Positions 15,508 through 24,143 of a stretch of DNA of 36,672 nt are shown here, one piece after another; the first letter of the stretch is position 1; every line of letters starts with the position of its first letter. A program made the translations under genes and the position numbers. The notes beneath the pieces are model-generated. The model was not told the DNA's origin. It was given only the letters and a program-made list of their open reading frames with translations, and ran no database searches. The stretch spans positions 1 to 36,672 of the forward strand of contig JAQBQJ010000360.1 of assembly GCA_028287065.1 (NCBI GenBank), given 5' to 3'. This DNA is from Labilithrix sp. (GTDB taxonomy: Bacteria > Myxococcota_A > Polyangia > Polyangiales > Polyangiaceae).

Positions 15508-16434
15508 TCAGGGCAAGATGGTCGCGATGTGAGCCTGGATGACGGCCTGCTGGTCGAACGCGCAGTGACCGCCGGGCTTCGTGTCGTCCTTCGTGAGCGT
15601 CATGCCCGCGGTCGTGTACGCGGTGACCGCGTTCTTGTAGCTCGTCGGCCAGATCGTATCGCCCGTCGTGATCTCGAAGTGCATGCGGAACCCCTGCTTC
15701 GTCGCGGCGTCCGGAGCGAACGCCGGCACGGGCGGCGCCGCTCCGCACTGGAGGAACGCGCCGCCGCGATAGTCCTTCGCGTGGAGCGGGATGAAGTAGC
15801 TCGACAGGAAACCGCCGCCGCTCGACTGACCGGAGAACAGGACGCGCGACAGATCGATGTCGTACTTCGGCAGGAGGTCCTGCTGCACGAGCTGGTGGAG
15901 GAGCGCCGCGGCGGTCGTCTGGTTGCCTTCGTTCCACCCCTGCCCGTTCGGCGCGAGCGCCGACACGCGAATGAGATCGTAGGTCGACGCGACGTTCGCC
16001 ATCATCGTGATCATCTCGCGGTAGTTGCTCGCGGTGCTCCCGTGCAGGAGGACGAGCAAGCCGCGCGGCTTCGCGGGCGCCGCCGCGGGCACGTTGATGA
16101 TGTACGAGAGACCGCCGGTCGACTTCAGCTCGTTCTGTCCTGTCGCTCCGCCGGTCCCTTTGCTGCTGTTGACCGTCGGCATCGTGCCCGTGCCCGTGCC
16201 CGTGCCCGTGCCCGGCGTCGTGCCCGTGCCCGGCGTCGTGCCCGTTCCCGGCGTCGTGTCGGTCCCGGTGCCGGTCCCGACATCGTCCTGTGTCGGATCG
16301 GCGGAGTCGTCGGCGGGCGTCCCCGTCGCCTTCCCCTTGCTGGGCTTGCGCTGGATCGCGCTGTCGTCGGGCGCGCTGCACGCGGTCACGGAGAGAACGG
16401 ACGCGAGGGCGGCGGCGACGAAAACGAGCTTCAC
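15508..16434 (-). CDS. Secreted esterase / PHB-depolymerase-like lipoprotein
   Basis: This 308-residue alpha/beta hydrolase is exported as a probable lipoprotein, with signal SVLSVTAC and C19 as the lipid site. A striking Gly-Thr repeat linker spans about 53-84, encoded by the tandem DNA repeat at 16184-16279. The hydrolase domain begins near LSYIINVPAA. It has the oxyanion loop LLVLLHGST (H131), the nucleophile elbow SGQSSGG (S204) and a probable catalytic His in GGHCAF near the C-terminus, as in the LpqC/feruloyl-esterase/PHB-depolymerase family. I chose the GTG at 16434 because the signal peptide starts there; an upstream in-frame start would give an implausibly long basic N-terminus. Substrate unknown. 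Confidence 0.87.
   Translation of the reverse strand: MKLVFVAAALASVLSVTACSAPDDSAIQRKPSKGKATGTPADDSADPTQDDVGTGTGTDTTPGTGTTPGTGTTPGTGTGTGTGTMPTVNSSKGTGGATGQNELKSTGGLSYIINVPAAAPAKPRGLLVLLHGSTASNYREMITMMANVASTYDLIRVSALAPNGQGWNEGNQTTAAALLHQLVQQDLLPKYDIDLSRVLFSGQSSGGGFLSSYFIPLHAKDYRGGAFLQCGAAPPVPAFAPDAATKQGFRMHFEITTGDTIWPTSYKNAVTAYTTAGMTLTKDDTKPGGHCAFDQQAVIQAHIATILP
16184..16279. repeat. Coding tandem repeat (CGTGCC / CGGCGTCGTGCC units)
   Basis: Short units, GTGCCC and GCCCGGCGTCGT variants, repeat across about 96 bp within the esterase gene. They encode its Gly-Thr-(Pro) linker. Unit number is likely to vary by slippage in 6- or 12-bp steps, which would keep the frame and only change linker length. 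Confidence 0.8.
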
Positions 16435-16530
16435 GACCTCAGTGTGAATGCGCCGGCGAGCCTCGCAAGATCTTAGACCCTCACCGGATTTGTCCGCTTT
16501 TCCCGTGGATCGACGGCTCCTCACGAGGAC

Positions 16531-16556
16531 GGAGAACTTTCTTTTCGGTCGTCCGT
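16531..16556 (+). promoter_or_regulatory. Candidate ECF-type promoter upstream of the sigma factor gene
   Basis: GGAGAACTTT (16531-16540) followed after about 10 bp by GTCGTCC (16548-16554) resembles the GGAAC / GTC pattern of autoregulated ECF sigma promoters. It lies about 48 bp upstream of the GTG at 16602. The spacing is shorter than the best-known consensus and the match is weak. The rest of the 167-bp spacer to the divergent esterase shows no further clear signal. Confidence 0.3.
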
Positions 16557-16601
16557 TTCACCTCTGTGAATGCAGCGTGCGCCTGCGATAGTACGTGGCG
16601 C

Positions 16602-17222
16602 GTGACCCCTCCCGATCCGCTCGACGAGGTCCTCGTCGTCCGCTTCCAGAGCGGCGATCGAGCGGCGTTCGCGATGCTCGTAAGGCGGCATCAGTCGGGC
16701 CTCTACAACTTCGCGCTCCGCAACCTGCGTGAACGCACCGCGGCGGAGGACATCGTCCAAGAGGCGTTCGTGCGCGTTGCGCAGGCCGCCGCCGACTTCA
16801 AGTCGGACGCTCGCTTCTCGACCTGGGTCTACACCATCGTGCGAAACCTCTGCATCGACCAGATCCGCAAGAACGCGCTCCGGCGACATCCGTCGCTCGA
16901 CGAGTCCGCGCGGCGATCGAGCGACGGTGGAGAAGGGCCGACGCTCGGCGAGCAGACCGCCGATCCGCGTGGTCGCTCCGACGTCGAGCGCTCGGTCGAG
17001 GGCGGCCGCTTGAAAGAGCGCATCCTCGCGGCCATCGATGCGCTGCCCGACGATCAGCGCGAAGTCTACTTGATGCGCGAGATGTCGAATCTACGCTTCA
17101 AGGAGATCGCCGAGATCACGGGCGTCCCCGAGAACACAGTGAAGAGCCGGATGAGGTACGCGCTCGAGCGCCTGCAAGAGGCGCTCGCCGAATTCGAAGA
17201 GCACGCGAGGGCACTCACGTGA
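16602..17222 (+). CDS. ECF-type RNA polymerase sigma factor (sigma-70 family)
   Basis: This 206-residue alternative sigma factor has a region 2 at about 12-85 (FAMLVRRHQSGLYNFALRNL, AAEDIVQEAFVRV, RFSTWVYTIVRNLCIDQIRK). A Gly/Ser/Asp-rich spacer follows at about 95-130. Region 4 is at about 140-195 (ALPDDQREVYLMREMSNLRF, IAEITGVPENTVKSRMRYAL, a helix-turn-helix). The GTG at 16602 gives a normal N-terminus and no better ATG exists. Its stop overlaps the GTG of the anti-sigma gene (GTGA at 17219-17222), the standard coupling for such pairs. It is probably held inactive at the membrane by that partner and self-regulated. Confidence 0.95.
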   Translation: MTPPDPLDEVLVVRFQSGDRAAFAMLVRRHQSGLYNFALRNLRERTAAEDIVQEAFVRVAQAAADFKSDARFSTWVYTIVRNLCIDQIRKNALRRHPSLDESARRSSDGGEGPTLGEQTADPRGRSDVERSVEGGRLKERILAAIDALPDDQREVYLMREMSNLRFKEIAEITGVPENTVKSRMRYALERLQEALAEFEEHARALT

Positions 17223-18319
17223 TCGACTGCTCCACCTTCCACGACTGCGAGCTCGACGCGCTCTACTCCGACGGAGGCGACGCCGCGGAGCTCGACGCCG
17301 AGGGCAAGGCCGCGATGGCCGAGCACGTGGCGAGCTGCGCCGACTGCGCCGCGCGGCTCGAGCGCCTGCGCCGGACACGGCACCGGATCCTGTCCGTCGC
17401 GGTCGAGCCCGTACCGCAGGACTTCGAATCGCGCATCATGGCCGCGGTCGATGCCGGGCTCGCACGGCGCGCGGCTTCGTCTCCTGCTCTCGTCGCGGCT
17501 TCTCCGATGGGCGCTGCCCACCGTGGGCCCGAGCCACAGACCGGTGGCGCGAAGATCCTGAGGTTCATGTCGCGGCCGTCGTTCGCCGTGGCGGCGACGT
17601 TCGTGCTCGTGCTCGGCGCAGGCGCCATCCTCATGACGCGGAGCCGGTCGATGAAATCGACGGCGCGAAGCGACGAGGCACCCGCTGCAGTCGCGGCTTC
17701 GCCGGCGCCAGCAGCGTCGGCCGCACAATCGCCCGCCGAGGATCGAGACGACCTCGCCCTCGCGACGGCGACGGCGCCGCTCTCTCCGCCCGCCGCGGTT
17801 GCCGCCGCGCCGGCCGCAGGAGGTCCGCCTCCGATGATGGCGGCGAAGGCGGCGAAGCCGCCTCTGTCGAGCGCCGCGGACGACCGCGCGTTCACGTCTG
17901 CGAAGGCTCTCTACGCCGCGAATCGCTGCGCCGAGGCGCTGCCGAAGTTCGAAGCGCTCAAGGCGAACATCCCGGAGGCGGAGCTCTACGCGGCGCGCTG
18001 CATCGCGAAGACGCGTGGATGCACCGCGGCTGCGCCTCGCTTCGATCAAGCTGCGCAAGCCAATGCGGGCACCGAGGCCGGGAGCCGCGCGCAGATCGAA
18101 GGCGCGAGGTGTTACCAGTCGACCGGCGATCTCGTCGCCGCGCGCAAGCGCCTCGAGGCGGCGAAGGACGAAGGCGTCCTCGCAGCGGAAGCAGAGCAAA
18201 GCCTCGACGCCCTCGACGGCAAACCCGGTGCGGGCACGCCGAGTGGAGGCGTGCACGCTGCGCCGCGAGCGCCCGCGCGTCCATCCGCCCCCGCCGCCGC
18301 GCCTCCGGCGAAACGCTGA
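17219..18319 (+). CDS. Zinc-finger anti-sigma factor with transmembrane segment and extracytoplasmic TPR-like domain
   Basis: This 366-residue membrane protein is predicted to sequester the upstream ECF sigma factor. The N-terminal zinc-binding anti-sigma signature Hx3Cx2C is present (H36, C40, C43 in HVASCADC), with further Cys/His at the extreme N-terminus (C4, H8, C10). One transmembrane helix spans about 121-139 (FAVAATFVLVLGAGAILM). An Ala/Pro linker follows, and then an extracytoplasmic helical region from about 220 that looks like tetratricopeptide repeats (AFTSAKALYAANRCAEALPK, ARCYQSTGDLVAARKRLEAA). The TPR-like part probably senses an envelope signal or protein partner (inference). 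It overlaps the sigma gene by 4 bp. Confidence 0.9.
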   Translation: MIDCSTFHDCELDALYSDGGDAAELDAEGKAAMAEHVASCADCAARLERLRRTRHRILSVAVEPVPQDFESRIMAAVDAGLARRAASSPALVAASPMGAAHRGPEPQTGGAKILRFMSRPSFAVAATFVLVLGAGAILMTRSRSMKSTARSDEAPAAVAASPAPAASAAQSPAEDRDDLALATATAPLSPPAAVAAAPAAGGPPPMMAAKAAKPPLSSAADDRAFTSAKALYAANRCAEALPKFEALKANIPEAELYAARCIAKTRGCTAAAPRFDQAAQANAGTEAGSRAQIEGARCYQSTGDLVAARKRLEAAKDEGVLAAEAEQSLDALDGKPGAGTPSGGVHAAPRAPARPSAPAAAPPAKR

Positions 18320-18363
18320 CCGTTCTCGTCAGGGGTTCGCGGTCCAGTGCTAGCTTCGGGCGC

Positions 18364-19167
18364 ATGGCGTCTCCCATCCCTCCCCATGCGCTGTCGCGAC
18401 GCACCGTCGACGAGCTCACGATCGAGGACGAGCGATCGTTTCGACACGTCGGCCTCTACGCCGATCTGAAGGAGGTGCTGCGGCGCGCGAAGTATCCGTT
18501 TCGCGTCCTGCCAACGGCGCTGTCGGGCCGTGCAGATCGCGCGCTCCTGTTGAACCTCACGTTCTGGGGACCCGACTCCGGAGGCGACGTGCTGGAGAGC
18601 GACACGCTGCCCGCAGACGTCGTCGCACACGCTGCGTGGCACCATCTCGCCGCGAAGGCGCTGCCGTCGGCCGCGGGCGGTGCGCCGTCGGTCGACTCGC
18701 TCTTTCTCGGCGAGTCGATCGCGAGCGCCTTCGACGTGTACCTCGTCGGTCGGCTGCTCGGCCATGCCCCGAGCTCCACGTTCCTCGAGAGTCAGGTGCC
18801 CGCGATGGCGGACACCGCCGATGCCGCGGGCCTCGACGAGGACGGCTTCGAGGCGATGCTCGAATCGATCGCGCGCGATCCCGAGCGCGCGTTCGGCGAT
18901 CTCCGCGAGCTGCTCTTCGATGCCACGTCGTCCCTCTTTGCATGCGGCAGCGTCGAAGAGGCGAGCGCGGCGCTCGCGAAGCACGACGACCATCGCTTCG
19001 CATCGCTCCTTCATCGCTTCGAGCTGTCGAACTGGGTCCTCTACGCACGCGCCTATGGCGACGCGCAACCCGACGCGCGCGCGCGCAGCATCGACGCGAA
19101 GCTCCGGAGCGAGAAGCTCTCGCTCGAATGGCTGGCGCGCGAGTGGGTCACGCCCGCGATCGCCTGA
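18364..19167 (+). CDS. Conserved-looking hypothetical protein with degenerate metallopeptidase-like motif
   Basis: This 267-residue protein was not assigned to a known family, and no signal peptide is seen. The sequence VVAHAAWHHLA (H89, H93) followed by FLGESIASAFDVYLVGRLL (E117) has the spacing of a zincin HExxH...E site, but Ala replaces the catalytic Glu of HExxH. It could be a non-catalytic or divergent metalloprotein. The rest is helical and acidic, including LYARAYGDAQPD and a C-terminal KLSLEWLAREWV. It is 44 bp downstream of the anti-sigma factor in the same direction and may be co-transcribed. It ends 5 bp before the convergent response regulator. Coding is well supported by codon pattern. 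Confidence 0.75.
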   Translation: MASPIPPHALSRRTVDELTIEDERSFRHVGLYADLKEVLRRAKYPFRVLPTALSGRADRALLLNLTFWGPDSGGDVLESDTLPADVVAHAAWHHLAAKALPSAAGGAPSVDSLFLGESIASAFDVYLVGRLLGHAPSSTFLESQVPAMADTADAAGLDEDGFEAMLESIARDPERAFGDLRELLFDATSSLFACGSVEEASAALAKHDDHRFASLLHRFELSNWVLYARAYGDAQPDARARSIDAKLRSEKLSLEWLAREWVTPAIA

Positions 19168-19172
19168 CGCCG

Positions 19173-19565
19173 TCAGCGAGCGGGCCGCGCCACTTGCTTC
19201 ACCGTGTCGTAGAGGACGTCGAGCTCGACGGGCTTTCCCAGCCAACCGGCTGCGCCGATCTCCTCGGCGCGCGTGCGCGGATCCTCGGCCGCGGTCATGA
19301 CCACGATCGGCGACGGGTCGCGTTCTTCCTCACGGTAGCGGCGCGCGAACTCCCATCCGTCCATGACGGGCATCTTCATGTCGAGGAGGATGAGGTCGGG
19401 CTTCGATCGCTCGGCGATGTCGAGGCCTTCGCGGCCGTCGCACGCGGCGAGCACTTGGTGTCCCCGGTCCTCGAGCATGAGGACCAGGAGACCGCGCATG
19501 TCGGGATCGTCCTCGATGACGAGGACCGAAGAGCCGTGACCGTTGTGCCCGTGTTCCACCTTCAC
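19173..19565 (-). CDS. Stand-alone response regulator receiver protein
   Basis: This 130-residue single-domain receiver is phosphorylated by a histidine kinase. The acidic pocket is VLVIEDDPDMRG, the phospho-acceptor Asp is in LILLDMKMPVMDGWEFA, the conserved Thr is in VVMTAAED, and the Lys is in GWLGKPVELD. All key residues are intact. The GTG at 19565 overlaps the stop of the histidine kinase gene (GTGA), so the pair is translationally coupled and presumably cognate. There is no DNA-binding output domain, so output is by protein contact or phosphotransfer. The N-terminus contains a His/Gly-rich stretch (EHGHNGHG). It is convergent with the hypothetical gene ending at 19167. Confidence 0.94.
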   Translation of the reverse strand: MKVEHGHNGHGSSVLVIEDDPDMRGLLVLMLEDRGHQVLAACDGREGLDIAERSKPDLILLDMKMPVMDGWEFARRYREEERDPSPIVVMTAAEDPRTRAEEIGAAGWLGKPVELDVLYDTVKQVARPAR

Positions 19566-22186
19566 ACCCGCAAGCTGAAGCAGAATTTGCTCCCGCCCCC
19601 TTCTTCGCTTTCGAACCACATCCTTCCGCCCTGCTGCCGCACGATCTCACGCGAGATGTACAGGCCGACGCCCATCCCGCCGTAGTCGTGCGGTGTGTCG
19701 GTGTGCGCCCGATAGAAGCGCTCGAAGATGCGGTCCTGCTTGTCACGCGGGATGCCGACGCCGTGATCGCGCACGCAGACGACGGCCGCGTGCTCCTTGG
19801 CGGCGACCGACACCTCGATCGGGCCGCCGCGCGGTGAGTAGCGAATTGCATTGTCCAGCAGCTTTTCCAGCACGCGCTCGAGCCGGACGCGGTCTGCGTT
19901 CACGACGACCGACTCGCACTCGACGACGCGCACGTCGTGCTTCTTCGTCGTGAGCGCCGCTTTGCGCGTGACCACGTCGACCAGCTCGGAGAGGTCGACC
20001 TTCTCGCGGCGCAGCTCCATGCGCCCGAGCTGGAGCTGCGACACGTCGAGGAGGTCGCCGACGAGCCGATCGATCCGCTTCGCACCGCGATCGATCGCCT
20101 GGAGGCTGCCGGCGAGAACCGGCGGGAGGTCCTGCGCCGAGCGCAAGATCAGCTCTGCATAGCCCTTCATGATCGCGACAGGCGTCTTCAGCTCGTGGGC
20201 CGCGACGCGGATGAACTGGTCCTTCAGTACGTCGAACTCGAACACCTGCGAGACGTCACGATCGACGGCGACGGCGCCGATGATCTCGCCGGCGGCGTCG
20301 CGGATCGCGGTCGCGTTGCAGCGCATGTACACCTTTCGGCCCGTGCGCTCCGACACGAAGGGCGCGCTCATCACGGTCTCGCCCGCGAGGGCGCGCGCGA
20401 GCGGCAGCTCTTCGGGACCGAACGGCGTGGCGTCGAGGTGTCGCAGGTCGAGGAGCTTCGCGTAGTCCCCGAGCGTGTGCGCGAGCACTTGCTTCGGCTC
20501 GACGCCGGTGAGGCGCGTCTCCGCTTCGTTGATGTGCGTGATGTGCCCGCCCGCATCGCAGACCACGACGCTGTCGATCATGCTGTGGTGGATGTGCTGC
20601 AGCTCCGCGGCCTGCCGCTGGGCGACGTTGGCGAGGTCCTCGATTCGCCGTCGTGCCATTACCTGCTCGGTCGTATCGAGGAGCATCGTCAACACCGCGG
20701 GCCCGTGCTTCGTCGGCACACGCAGGTAGTTGACCCAGAAGAAGCGCTCCTCCGGCGGCCCGTCCGTTTGGCGGCGGACGACGTACGGAATTTCGTGGGC
20801 GCGAAAGGGCTCCCCCGTCTCGAGGACGTGGCGGAGGATCGGAAGCAGCTTCTCCGGGTTGTCCGGCGTGACCTGCGCGACACCGAGCCCAACGCGCGGG
20901 CGCTCTCCCATCGTACGTACGAACGCCGGGTTGACGAGGTCGTACACGAGGTCTGTGCCTCGATTGAGCGCGATTCCGACCGGGGCGTTTTCGAAGACGG
21001 TCTGGAGCAGCTCGTGCTTCTTGGCGATCACGGCGAGGAGGTGCTCGCGCTCCGACTCGGCGCGGCGTGCCTCCGTGACGTCGAGGAAGCTCCAGACACG
21101 ACCGACCCAACGATCGTCGAGCCGCTGCGGCTCGGAGTGCCGCTCGAACGTACGGCCTCCCGTGAGCTGGATGAAGTCATGGCTGTGCGTGTGCGCGTCG
21201 CCGCGGAGGTCTCGCATCGCGCCGAGGAACACGTCGCGATTCTCGACCTGATCGAGCACGTACTCGACGGCGCGGTCGTCGTCGCGCAGATCCATGATCG
21301 TGTGCGGGATCCGCCACATGTCGACGAACTTCTCGTTGAAGATCCGGATGCGCCCGTCGTGATCGACGGCGACCAGACCTTCGGCCGCCGCGTCGAGGGT
21401 CGCGCGGAGGAGCGACACCGAATGGTCGAGCGCTCGCTGCACGCGCTTGCGCCCGGAGACGTCCTTCACGAACGCGAGATAGAGCGGCTCACCGCGGCCC
21501 GTGACCGGCATGGCCGACACCTCGACGTCGATCTCGTGTCCGTCGCGATGCAGAAAGCGGTCCTCACGCGCCGGCGCGGTTTGGCCGGTCGCGAGCATAC
21601 CGATGCGCTCCAGGACGATCGGGCGATCATCCGGATGGACGTGATCGAGGATCGGCTGGCCGACGAGGTCGTCCGGGCTGTCGAACCCGAGCATCGCCGC
21701 GAACGCAGGGTTGGCATAGACGACGCGTCCGTCACGGTGGAGCACGATGCCGTCGGGCGACCTCTCGATGAAGGCCTGGAAGTCGAGCTCGGCGCGACGG
21801 ACGCGATCGTCGGCGCGCCGCTGTCCGTCGGTCTCGAGCAGCGAGACGACGGCGCCGTCGACGGCGCCGCATCCGCCCTTCACCAGGGTCGCGGTATGCG
21901 CGACGACCGCGCGCGTGCCGTCGGGGCGCGCGATGGAGTGCTCCGCCGTCGCGCGCGCTTCACCGGTGCGGAGCACACGCAGGACGGGAAGGTCCTCGCC
22001 AACGATGGGCTTGCCGTCGGCGGCCGCAACGTTCCACGTGCGCGGAGAGCTACCGGAGATCTCCGCTGCAGAAGCCCCGAGGATCCTCTCGGCCGCAGGA
22101 TTCGCGTACGTGAACGTCCCAGTGCGGTCGACTAGCAGAAGACCTTCGACGGCGGAGGCAAGCGCAACGTCGGGCGCGAGCACCAT
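19562..22186 (-). CDS. Soluble sensor histidine kinase with five PAS domains
   Basis: This 874-residue cytoplasmic kinase has no transmembrane helices. Five PAS-type domains are recognisable by their start motifs: AVEGLLLVDRTGTFTYANPA (about 12-31), FIERSPDGIVLHRDGRVVYA (about 139-158), LDAAAEGLVAVDHDGRIRIF (about 270-290), FENAPVGIALN (about 398) and IHHSMIDSVVVCDAGGHITH (about 540). A PAC-like segment follows several of them. The HisKA domain has phospho-His H664 in VAAHELKTPVAI. The ATPase domain has an N-box (LLDNAIRYSP, N779), DHGVGIP (G1) and GGMGVGLYI (G2). It is probably a multi-input redox, light or ligand sensor; cofactors cannot be told. It is coupled to the receiver protein by a 4-bp overlap. 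Confidence 0.94.
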   Translation of the reverse strand: MVLAPDVALASAVEGLLLVDRTGTFTYANPAAERILGASAAEISGSSPRTWNVAAADGKPIVGEDLPVLRVLRTGEARATAEHSIARPDGTRAVVAHTATLVKGGCGAVDGAVVSLLETDGQRRADDRVRRAELDFQAFIERSPDGIVLHRDGRVVYANPAFAAMLGFDSPDDLVGQPILDHVHPDDRPIVLERIGMLATGQTAPAREDRFLHRDGHEIDVEVSAMPVTGRGEPLYLAFVKDVSGRKRVQRALDHSVSLLRATLDAAAEGLVAVDHDGRIRIFNEKFVDMWRIPHTIMDLRDDDRAVEYVLDQVENRDVFLGAMRDLRGDAHTHSHDFIQLTGGRTFERHSEPQRLDDRWVGRVWSFLDVTEARRAESEREHLLAVIAKKHELLQTVFENAPVGIALNRGTDLVYDLVNPAFVRTMGERPRVGLGVAQVTPDNPEKLLPILRHVLETGEPFRAHEIPYVVRRQTDGPPEERFFWVNYLRVPTKHGPAVLTMLLDTTEQVMARRRIEDLANVAQRQAAELQHIHHSMIDSVVVCDAGGHITHINEAETRLTGVEPKQVLAHTLGDYAKLLDLRHLDATPFGPEELPLARALAGETVMSAPFVSERTGRKVYMRCNATAIRDAAGEIIGAVAVDRDVSQVFEFDVLKDQFIRVAAHELKTPVAIMKGYAELILRSAQDLPPVLAGSLQAIDRGAKRIDRLVGDLLDVSQLQLGRMELRREKVDLSELVDVVTRKAALTTKKHDVRVVECESVVVNADRVRLERVLEKLLDNAIRYSPRGGPIEVSVAAKEHAAVVCVRDHGVGIPRDKQDRIFERFYRAHTDTPHDYGGMGVGLYISREIVRQQGGRMWFESEEGGGSKFCFSLRV

Positions 22187-22239
22187 GGTTCCTTTCCAGC
22201 TCGCAACTTAACCCGCGAGCGGGAAACCGCTATTCCCGT

Positions 22240-24048
22240 TCAGAACCAGGTCGCGCGGGCTCGTGCGTACGAGTCCTCGTTGCTCCGGCAGAGCGCGCCG
22301 AGCGTGCCGACGCGCGGGAGCTCCGTGCTGACCCAGTACTGCGCGGCCGCGAGCTTGCCCTCGTAGAAGTCGCGATCGGCCTCCGAAGCGCCGCGCGCGA
22401 GCCCTTCCTTCGCCGCCGCGGCTTGAACGATCCACTGCCATGCGACGACGACGATCGAGAGCATCTCCATGTAGTCGAAGCTGTGGCGCATCATCGCGTC
22501 GACGTCGCCCTTCATGCCGAGCTCGCCGAGCTGCATCGTGACCTCACCGACGGCGGTGACGGAGCCCTGCAGGCGGGTGAGCCATGCATCGGGGACACCG
22601 GCGCGCTTGGCGCGGCCGATCGTCTTCTCGATCGCGTCCACGAGCGCACGCAGGGCAGCTCCACCGCCGGCGATCACCTTGCGACCGAGCAGGTCCATGC
22701 TCTGGATCCCGCTCGTCCCTTCGTGCAGCGTGTTCAGCTTCTGATCGCGAAGCCACGACTCGGGCAGGTACTCGCTCGTGTAGCCGTAGCCGCCGTGGAT
22801 CTGCACCGCGAGCGCGTTCGACTCGAAGCCCTTCTCGGCCGGGAACGTCTTCGCGATCGGAGTGAGGAGATCGAGCAACAGGCGTGCGCGCGTGCGCTCG
22901 TCGTCCGAGGTGGCGTGCTCGGAGAGGTCCTGGAGGCGTGCGGCCTCGACGACGAGCGCGAGCCCTCCTTCGACGATCGCCTTCTGGCGCAGGAGCATGC
23001 GTCGCACGTCGGCGTGCTCGATGATGGGCACCTGCGGCGACTCGGGGCTCTTCGCGCCGAGCGGCCTGCCTTGCGGGCGCGTCTTCGCGTACTCGAGCGA
23101 CTCCTGGTAAGCGACCGCCGCCGTCGCGACGGCGTTCAGCCCGACCATGATGCGGGCCTCGTTCATCATCTGGAACATGTACGAGATGCCGCGATGGGGC
23201 TCGCCGACGAGCCAGCCGTGGCAGTCGTCTTGCTCGCCGAAGTTGATCGCGAGGCTCGCGATACCGCGCCAGCCGATCTTGTGGATGACGCCGGCGACGT
23301 GGACGTCGTTCGAAACGAGCGCGCCGGTCTTCGGGTCGATGCGCTTCTTCGGTATCGCGAAGAGCGACACGCCCTTGATCCCGGCCGGCGCGCCTTCGAT
23401 GCGCGCGAGCGTGAGGTGGACGATGTTCTCGGTGAGATCGTGATCGCCTGCAGAGATGAAGATCTTCGAGCCGCGGACGAGGTAGTGGCCGGCGTTCTCG
23501 ACCGGCTTGGCGACGGTCTTCACGTCGGTGAGGCTGCTGCCCGCCTGCGGCTCGGTGAGCGCCATCGTGCCGGTCCACTCGCCGGAGTACATGCGCGTCA
23601 TGAAGCGCTCGCGGAGCTCGTCGGTCCCGAACGACTCGAGGAGCCGCGCCGCGCCGGTGGTCAGGCCCGCGTAGCCGTACGCGCTGAGGTTCGCGGCCAT
23701 GAGGTACGCGTTCGCGAGCGTCGCCACGCAGGTGGGCAGGCTCGCTCCGCCGACGCTCGGCGGCCTCGTCGCGGTGATCGTGCCGAGCTCGACGAGGCGC
23801 GGATAGATGGCGTGCATCGCCGGGTGCACCCGGAGCTGGCCGCCGTCGAGCGCGGGCGGCGCTTGGTCCATCGGCTTGTATGCGGGGTAGAGCACCTCGC
23901 GCGCGAGCTTGCGTGCAGATTGCACGTACATCTCGCAGGTCTCGATGGTGTGATCGGCGAACGCCGGCAGCGCGAGGAGCGCCTTCGTGTCGAGCACCTC
24001 GTGCAGGAGGAACTCGACGTTGCGGTCGGAGAGGAGCGGGTTCGCCAT
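22240..24048 (-). CDS. Large acyl-CoA dehydrogenase (DmdC-like, about 600 residues)
   Basis: This FAD-dependent acyl-CoA dehydrogenase introduces a 2,3-double bond into acyl-CoA. At 602 residues it belongs to the longer class with a C-terminal extension, which includes 3-methylmercaptopropionyl-CoA dehydrogenase DmdC and fatty-acyl enzymes. Motifs seen are the FAD/substrate region WTGTMALTEPQAGSSLTDVK (about 158-177), YLVRGSKIFISAGDHDL, the C-terminal helical domain IHGGYGYTSEYLPE, and the catalytic base E443 in LHEGTSGIQSMDLLGRK. I chose the ATG at 24048 because the family starts there. An in-frame ATG at 24132 lies inside the hairpin element and would add an unrelated basic tail. The DMSP route is not implied; substrate is unknown. 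Gap to the histidine kinase is 53 bp. Confidence 0.93.
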   Translation of the reverse strand: MANPLLSDRNVEFLLHEVLDTKALLALPAFADHTIETCEMYVQSARKLAREVLYPAYKPMDQAPPALDGGQLRVHPAMHAIYPRLVELGTITATRPPSVGGASLPTCVATLANAYLMAANLSAYGYAGLTTGAARLLESFGTDELRERFMTRMYSGEWTGTMALTEPQAGSSLTDVKTVAKPVENAGHYLVRGSKIFISAGDHDLTENIVHLTLARIEGAPAGIKGVSLFAIPKKRIDPKTGALVSNDVHVAGVIHKIGWRGIASLAINFGEQDDCHGWLVGEPHRGISYMFQMMNEARIMVGLNAVATAAVAYQESLEYAKTRPQGRPLGAKSPESPQVPIIEHADVRRMLLRQKAIVEGGLALVVEAARLQDLSEHATSDDERTRARLLLDLLTPIAKTFPAEKGFESNALAVQIHGGYGYTSEYLPESWLRDQKLNTLHEGTSGIQSMDLLGRKVIAGGGAALRALVDAIEKTIGRAKRAGVPDAWLTRLQGSVTAVGEVTMQLGELGMKGDVDAMMRHSFDYMEMLSIVVVAWQWIVQAAAAKEGLARGASEADRDFYEGKLAAAQYWVSTELPRVGTLGALCRSNEDSYARARATWF

Positions 24049-24085
24049 GGCGGGGCGACTGTACTTCACTACCCGAGGGTGCGCG

Positions 24086-24136
24086 CTAAGTGGACGCGCA
24101 TGATTCTCGTCCCTCGAGTCGTGCTCGTCCACTTAG
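24086..24136 (-). repeat. 51-nt hairpin, outer copy A
   Basis: Read on the minus strand, this is an 11-bp perfect stem CTAAGTGGACG / CGTCCACTTAG around a 29-nt core that starts AGCACGACTCGAGGGACGAG. On that strand it is preceded by GTAG-AGG (24143-24137). Copy B at 24334-24384 has the same 11+29+11 design. The 29-nt cores agree at 22 positions, and the stems differ at three base pairs, all compensated. One more flanking base pair (G24085 with C24137) extends the stem. Confidence 0.85.
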
Positions 24137-24143
24137 CCTCTAC

